Made by a program: the position numbers and the translations under genes. From assembly GCA_947625175.1 (NCBI GenBank), contig CANQNI010000048.1, positions 1-9,618 on the forward strand: DNA of 9,618 nt, read 5' to 3'. Below the pieces are notes generated by a model. The model was not told where the DNA came from, searched no databases, and saw only the letters and a list, made by a program, of their open reading frames with translations. The DNA comes from an uncultured Eubacteriaceae bacterium (GTDB lineage Bacteria > Bacillota > Clostridia > Eubacteriales > Eubacteriaceae). Of this stretch, positions 5,942 to 9,618 are shown in pieces; positions within the stretch are counted from its first letter, which is position 1, and every line of letters starts with the position of its first letter.

Positions 5942-7158
5942 TAATTTTGTTTATAATGATGCATAAACCGTTCTAGGCGATCCATACAGTCTGTCAATTC
6001 TTCTGGATTTGGTAAAAATACTATTCTAAAATGATCTGGTTTATCCCAGTTAAAACCTGTTCCCTGAACGATTAGTACTTTTTCCTGTTTAAGAAAGTCC
6101 AAAGCAAATTTAACATCGTCTGTTATATTAAATTTATCTATATCAATTTTTGGAAAAGCATAGAGAGCTCCGCGAGGCTTTACACATTCTATACCATCAA
6201 TAGCGTTGAGTCTTTCATATACAATATCGCGCTGTTTATATAATCTACCCGAAGGTTTAACCAGATTTTCAATACTCTGGTATCCTCCAAGTGCAGTTTG
6301 AATAGTCTGTTGAGCCGGAACGTTGGAACAAAGTCTCGAACTTGCCAGAATATCTATACCTTCTAAATAATCTTTGGTATCTTTAGTATTTCCGGAGATA
6401 ATACACCAGCCAACACGAAAACCTGGAATCCGGTGAGATTTACTTAATCCATTAAAAGTAATAACTAAAGTTTCATCCGTCATCGTTGAAATAGGTTTGA
6501 AATCCAGATCATCATAAATTATCTTGTCATAGATTTCATCTGCAAAAATAATAAGCTCATTTTCTACAGCTAAATCAACTATTTGTTGGACATACTCTGG
6601 AGGATAAACAGCGCCAGTAGGATTATTAGGATTGATGATAACTATAGCTTTCGTATTCTCGTTAATTTTACTTTTAATATCATCAATATCAGGTAACCAT
6701 CCATTTTCTTCATCACAATGATAATGAACTGCTTTTCCCCCAGATAAGAATGCACTGGCAGTCCATAATGGATAATCTGGTTTTGGAATTAAAATTTCAT
6801 CTCCTTCGTTACATAAAGCTTGAAGACACATCAAGATTAATTCGCTTGACCCATTCCCAATATAAACATTATCTACTGTTATATTTAATAATCCTCTGGT
6901 CTGATAATATTGAACAATGGCATTCCGGGCTGGAAATAACCCTTTATGGTGACAATAAGCTTCAGAATTTTTCAGATTCCTTAAGATATCCTGAATCATG
7001 GCATCTGGAGCCATCATATTAAAAGCAGGCGGATTACCTGTATTTAACTGCAAAATATCAATTCCGTTATTCTGCATTCTATTAGCTTCTTCAACAACAG
7101 GTCCTCTTATGTCATAATAAACATTATCAAGTTTATGAGACTTATTAAATTTACGCAT
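5941..7158 (-). CDS. alaA: Alanine aminotransferase AlaA-type (PLP-dependent, class I/II)
   Basis: The 405-residue protein resembles E. coli AlaA along its whole length, including the start (KSHKLDNVYYDIRGPV) and landmarks such as YIGNGSSELI, PDYPLWTA and ALGGYQSI. AlaA makes alanine from pyruvate and glutamate in the cytosol. The PLP-binding lysine is K240 in GLSKSHRIPGFRVGW. NPNNPTG is at 176-182, the pyridine-N-binding aspartate is D207 in ADEIY, and the substrate-carboxylate arginine is R378 in HFRIVFLP. All catalytic residues are present, in contrast to the dehydrogenase genes downstream. It is the first gene of the minus-strand operon; the ATG has a GGAGA five bases upstream (TTCGGAGAATAT). 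Pyruvate as substrate gives a loose metabolic link to the dehydrogenase-like genes. Exact amino-donor specificity cannot be read from sequence. Confidence 0.9.
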   Translation of the reverse strand: MRKFNKSHKLDNVYYDIRGPVVEEANRMQNNGIDILQLNTGNPPAFNMMAPDAMIQDILRNLKNSEAYCHHKGLFPARNAIVQYYQTRGLLNITVDNVYIGNGSSELILMCLQALCNEGDEILIPKPDYPLWTASAFLSGGKAVHYHCDEENGWLPDIDDIKSKINENTKAIVIINPNNPTGAVYPPEYVQQIVDLAVENELIIFADEIYDKIIYDDLDFKPISTMTDETLVITFNGLSKSHRIPGFRVGWCIISGNTKDTKDYLEGIDILASSRLCSNVPAQQTIQTALGGYQSIENLVKPSGRLYKQRDIVYERLNAIDGIECVKPRGALYAFPKIDIDKFNITDDVKFALDFLKQEKVLIVQGTGFNWDKPDHFRIVFLPNPEELTDCMDRLERFMHHYKQN

Positions 7159-7162
7159 ATAT

Positions 7163-7209
7163 TCTCCGAAGTACTATAAATCAATTTAATTAAATTCTTT
7201 TCTATTTTA
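7163..7209 (-). promoter_or_regulatory. Candidate promoter -10 and ribosome binding site of the minus-strand operon
   Basis: On the minus strand TGGTAAAAT (hexamer at 7204-7209) fits an extended -10 element (TGn plus TAAAAT). The sequence 17 bases upstream is A-rich and no good -35 is visible. Transcription would start near 7197, giving a leader of about 40 bases that contains the GGAGA ribosome binding site at 7163-7167. The ribosome binding site is secure; the promoter is an inference from base matching in AT-rich DNA. Confidence 0.45.
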
Positions 7210-7414
7210 CCACGAATCAATATATATTTTTTTTACTATAATTTTAACAGATTACGGCTGCGATTTAAAAGTTTTGTTAAGTTTTATCTAATTTTTATTA
7301 ATTTTTATTAAGTTTTCTTGGAAATCCTTAATTTTTTATTAATTAAATCTGATTTTATTTACCGTAATCTTATTAAGTTCTTCTTTCAATAAGATTTAAT
7401 TTAAATCCCGTGGA

Positions 7415-7428
7415 TGTAAACGTTTAAA
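7415..7428. promoter_or_regulatory. Possible cre-like operator
   Basis: TGTAAACGTTTAAA contains the perfect 10-bp palindrome TAAACGTTTA and matches the CcpA catabolite-responsive-element consensus TGWNANCGNTNWCA except for one base near the right end. It lies about 54 bp upstream of the cysS -10. The nearby HPr gene is compatible with a CcpA/HPr system, but chance occurrence in AT-rich DNA is plausible. Confidence 0.3.
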
Positions 7429-7460
7429 TTCCTAAGGTCCGGCAATTTTGATAGCAGTAG

Positions 7461-7487
7461 TTAACAATTCTAAAATCGTGCTATAAT
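7461..7487 (+). promoter_or_regulatory. Candidate cysS promoter with extended -10
   Basis: TGCTATAAT (7479-7487) is a perfect extended -10 box. TTAACA at 7461-7466 is one base from TTGACA but with a short 15-base spacer, which the extended -10 may compensate. The box ends only nine bases before the cysS ATG, so the expected start site (about 7494) would leave almost no leader. Confidence 0.6.
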
Positions 7488-7496
7488 CAAACTATT

Positions 7497-8891
7497 ATGA
7501 AATTCTATAATACTTTAACTCGCAAGAAAGAAGAGTTTATCCCTATAAAAGATAAAGAGGTATCAATCTATGCTTGTGGTCCTACCGTTTATAACTTTAT
7601 TCATATAGGTAATGCCAGACCGGCTATAGTCTTTGATGTTTTAAGACGCTATCTGGAATATAAGGGCTATCAGGTAAACTACATTCAAAATTTCACGGAT
7701 GTAGACGATAAGATTATTAACCGTGCTAACGAAGAAAATACAACCGCTATGGCTATAGCGGAAAAATATATACAAAGCTACTTTGAAGATTTAGAAGATT
7801 TAGGTGTTAAAAAAGCCACAGTTCATCCAAGAGTTTCCGAACATATGGATTCTATTATTCAAATGATTCAAAAACTCATTGATAATGGCAAAGCTTATGA
7901 AGTTAATGGCAATGTTTTTTATTCTGTTGAAAGTTTTCCGGAATACGGGAAATTATCCGGCCAAAGTATTGAAGATTTAAAGGCTGGAGCCAGAATAGAG
8001 ATTGATGAGGAAAAACGAAGCCCACTCGATTTTGCCTTATGGAAAAAACAAAAACCAGGTGAACCTTATTGGGATTCGCCCTGGGGACAAGGACGTCCTG
8101 GATGGCATATAGAATGTTCTGCTATGAGTACTGAACTCTTAGGAGAAACAATTGATATCCATGCTGGTGGACAGGATCTGATCTTCCCCCATCATGAAAA
8201 TGAAATAGCGCAGAGTGAAGGTGCAAATAATGTTCCATTTGCTCATTACTGGCTTCATAATGGCTATATTAATATTAATAATGAAAAAATGAGTAAATCT
8301 TTAGGGAATTTCTTTACTGTTAGAGATATTAAAGAAAGATTTAATCTATCTGCACTAAGACTCTTTATGCTCATGGCTCAGTATAGAAGTCCGCTTAATT
8401 TTTCGGATGAATTAATTGAATCGGCTCAAAACGCTTTAGACCGACTTGAAAATGCAAGAACGAACTATAACCATCTTCTCAAGGTAACTAACGAAAAAGA
8501 ATTATCTCAAAGTCAAAAAGAATGGGTAAATTCTCTAAAAGACTATAAAGATAGTTTTATTGAAGCCATGGATGATGATCTCAATACATCTGATGCTATC
8601 AGCAGTATATTTGAATTAATAAAAGATAGTAATACTACTTTAAATGAAGATTCTCCAAAAGAAATGGTAAATGAAGCAGCGAGTTTATTCTTTGAACTAT
8701 GTAATATCTTAAACATCTTACCAGAACAAGATGAAATTCTAGAAGAAGATATTCAAAAATTAATCGACCAACGTCAATTAGCGCGAAAGAATAAAGATTT
8801 TAAACGGGCTGATGCTATTAGAGATCAGTTGAAAGAAAAAGGAATTGAACTGATGGATACCCGAGATGGAGTTAAATGGAAAAAACTATAA
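7497..8891 (+). CDS. cysS: Cysteinyl-tRNA synthetase
   Basis: This class Ia synthetase charges tRNA-Cys with cysteine using ATP. The 464 residues are the usual length. The start MKFYNTLTRKKEEF matches the family N-terminus, so the ATG is right. The HIGH-type signature HIGN is at 36-39 and KMSKS at 264-268. The zinc ligands that select cysteine are present as C27, C207, H232 and E236 (in ACGPT, HIECSAM and PHHENE). The C-terminal anticodon-binding region ends with the typical RADAIRDQLKEKGIELMDT-type sequence. There is no purine-rich ribosome binding site before the ATG, and the promoter -10 is very close, so the mRNA may be leaderless. The gene overlaps mrnC by 16 bp, and cysS-mrnC is a common Bacillota pairing. 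Nothing is missing or odd in the protein. Confidence 0.97.
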   Translation: MKFYNTLTRKKEEFIPIKDKEVSIYACGPTVYNFIHIGNARPAIVFDVLRRYLEYKGYQVNYIQNFTDVDDKIINRANEENTTAMAIAEKYIQSYFEDLEDLGVKKATVHPRVSEHMDSIIQMIQKLIDNGKAYEVNGNVFYSVESFPEYGKLSGQSIEDLKAGARIEIDEEKRSPLDFALWKKQKPGEPYWDSPWGQGRPGWHIECSAMSTELLGETIDIHAGGQDLIFPHHENEIAQSEGANNVPFAHYWLHNGYININNEKMSKSLGNFFTVRDIKERFNLSALRLFMLMAQYRSPLNFSDELIESAQNALDRLENARTNYNHLLKVTNEKELSQSQKEWVNSLKDYKDSFIEAMDDDLNTSDAISSIFELIKDSNTTLNEDSPKEMVNEAASLFFELCNILNILPEQDEILEEDIQKLIDQRQLARKNKDFKRADAIRDQLKEKGIELMDTRDGVKWKKL

Positions 8892-9337
8892 ATTCTACAG
8901 ATTTAGATAAAACCAAAGCCGTAATTAATAAAATATTAACTAAAACTGAAGCAAAAAAAATTAGTCCACTAATGTTAGCCTGGATAGGAGACGGTATTTT
9001 TTCTGATTATGTCAGGAAATTTCTTCTTTTAAATAATAAAGGTAAAATAAGTAAACTCCATAAACTTTCTACTGAATATGTTCGGGCTCAAGCTCAGTCT
9101 GAAATTATTCACTATTTAAAACCACTTTTAACTGATGAGGAAAAGGAAATAGTTAAAAAAGGAAGAAATACTATTAGTCAAGTTCCTAAAAATACTAAAG
9201 TCCAAGATTATCGGTATTCAACTGGTTTTGAATCTTTAATTGGTTGGTTAAAACTAACAGGACAGGAAGAAAGAATAACTGAATTAAATTCAATTGGAAT
9301 TAATTATATTAAAACTAATCAAATAAAAAATAATTAA
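8876..9337 (+). CDS. mrnC: Mini-ribonuclease III
   Basis: Mini-RNase III is a homodimeric RNase III-type nuclease without the double-stranded-RNA-binding domain; in Bacillus it matures 23S rRNA. The 153 residues include the catalytic core: LAWIGDGIFSDYVR at 34-47 with D39, LHKLSTEYVRAQAQ at 61-74, KKGRNT at 94-99, and DYRYSTGFESLIGWL at 111-125 with E119. The two catalytic acidic residues expected for the family (D39, E119) are in place. The N-terminus is about 10-20 residues longer than some homologues. The ATG lies inside the end of cysS with GGAG five bases upstream, so translation is coupled. The rlmB/trmH gene that often follows in Bacillota is absent; the next gene is convergent. Confidence 0.93.
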   Translation: MEKTINSTDLDKTKAVINKILTKTEAKKISPLMLAWIGDGIFSDYVRKFLLLNNKGKISKLHKLSTEYVRAQAQSEIIHYLKPLLTDEEKEIVKKGRNTISQVPKNTKVQDYRYSTGFESLIGWLKLTGQEERITELNSIGINYIKTNQIKNN

Positions 9338-9474
9338 TCGAATAGATTCCGAGGATTTCAAATAAGCTGTTACTTAAAAGGAAATTTTTGGGATCTCCTA
9401 TTAATCTAAACGGTTTCTAGTACCGAACAACAAACGGGACTCTCATTCATAGATTAGAGTCTTCCCAGCACATT
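9338..9474. other. Non-coding stretch after mrnC with possible RNA structure
   Basis: No open frame of substance is visible in these 137 bp. Several short complementary segments occur. CGGT/ACCG (9411-9414, 9422-9425) could form a small hairpin. GACTCT (9438-9443) pairs with AGAGTC (9456-9461), and flanking GG could pair with CC across a small bulge. TAATCTA (9402-9408) is inverted as TAGATTA (9450-9456), which would compete with the previous stem. It could be part of the 3' UTR of mrnC, a small RNA, or mere spacer. I recognise no known family. Confidence 0.35.
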
Positions 9475-9509
9475 AAAATTGCCACTTAAAAATATTAAGT
9501 GGCAATTTT
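9475..9509. terminator. Bidirectional rho-independent terminator
   Basis: A perfect 15-bp inverted repeat (arms 9475-9489 and 9495-9509) surrounds the five-base loop AAATA. The core GCCACTTAA/TTAAGTGGC is flanked by AAAATT and AATTTT, so transcripts from either strand have a stem followed by a run of U. It sits between the convergent cysS-mrnC unit and ptsH and probably ends both. Confidence 0.92.
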
Positions 9510-9531
9510 CGTTTTCATACTAAAAATTTGT

Positions 9532-9618
9532 TTAGAGATTTTCTTTAAAGAAACCTTCTAATTCGGTGATAACTTCATCTTCATCCGGACCATCAGCCTG
9601 AATAACAACTTCATCACC
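9532..9618 (-). CDS. ptsH: Phosphocarrier protein HPr (C-terminal end only)
   Basis: The last 28 residues of a minus-strand protein run in from the right edge and end at TAA (9532-9534). The sequence GDEVVIQADGPDEDEVITEL followed by EGFFKENL fits the end of HPr, where a G-D/A-E-(V/I)-x-I-x-A-x-G segment precedes the C-terminal helix. HPr carries phosphate from enzyme I to the PTS sugar permeases, and in Bacillota its seryl-phosphorylated form also co-activates CcpA. The histidine and serine phosphorylation sites are outside the window, so a Crh-like or other HPr-family paralogue cannot be excluded. Confidence 0.8.
   Translation of the reverse strand, partial: GDEVVIQADGPDEDEVITELEGFFKENL

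Larger units (their letters stand above)
7159..7496. other. Divergent intergenic region between alaA and cysS, no gene seen
   Basis: This 338-bp, very AT-rich stretch carries the promoters of both divergent transcription units. TTAAGTT occurs three times in the plus sense (7277-7283, 7308-7314, 7373-7379) within T-rich tracts. AGATTACGG (7249-7257) is inverted as CCGTAATCT (7362-7370), and AATCTTATT (7366-7374) is inverted as AATAAGATT (7388-7396) with a 13-base loop. I found no T-box consensus, although many Bacillota aminoacyl-tRNA synthetase genes have one, and no coding potential. Confidence 0.6.

Noticed and set aside
7159..7496. T-box leader controlling cysS
   Set aside because: No T-box consensus or terminator/antiterminator pair of the usual form is visible, and the best promoter lies next to the start codon.
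1..9618. tRNA or rRNA genes, CRISPR arrays, insertion sequences, phage genes
   Set aside because: No cloverleaf with a T-loop, no rRNA sequence, no regularly spaced short repeats and no transposase or phage protein were seen on either strand.

Overview
The window is AT-rich bacterial DNA with a compact, operon-like layout, Shine-Dalgarno sites of the AGGAGG type, a cysS-mrnC pair, an HPr gene and an MEP-pathway IspD. Together these suggest a low-GC member of the Bacillota (Firmicutes) or a close relative. I cannot place it at genus level from sequence alone.

Layout: positions 1-7158 hold seven tightly packed minus-strand genes. In transcription order they are an AlaA-type alanine aminotransferase, tsaE, ispD, and then four genes in the order of a 2-oxoacid (pyruvate/acetoin) dehydrogenase complex: E1-alpha, E1-beta, E2 and E3 (E3 runs off the left edge). 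A 338-bp divergent intergenic region (7159-7496) separates them from plus-strand cysS and mrnC, which overlap. After mrnC come a possibly structured stretch of about 137 bp, a near-perfect bidirectional terminator (9475-9509), and the C-terminal end of a minus-strand ptsH (HPr) at the right edge.

The main observation is that the dehydrogenase operon looks like a complete set of pseudoenzymes. The folds and subunit order are recognisable, but residues needed for catalysis are replaced in all four subunits. E1-alpha has lost two active-site histidines and E1-beta has lost the histidine of its QHSQ motif. The E2 lipoyl-like domain has no lipoyl lysine, and its C-terminal acyltransferase-like domain has DKNCMSP where DHRxxDG is expected. 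E3 has no redox-active cysteine pair. Binding features survive: the TPP motif of E1-alpha, the peripheral-subunit-binding domains of E2 and the FAD fingerprint of E3. This is hard to explain as random decay, because E1-alpha and E1-beta are full-length, uninterrupted and well provided with ribosome binding sites.

A second observation is that the E2-like gene is split by one in-frame TAA at 1853-1855. It falls inside a 47-codon tandem repeat whose 141-bp period is kept exactly across the stop. The 155 codons after the stop have no ATG, GTG or TTG until a TTG inside the degenerate core. The downstream half was therefore almost certainly translated as part of the upstream protein; a nonsense mutation, sequence error or readthrough must explain the stop.

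The remaining genes (alaA, tsaE, ispD, cysS, mrnC, ptsH) look like ordinary, intact housekeeping genes.
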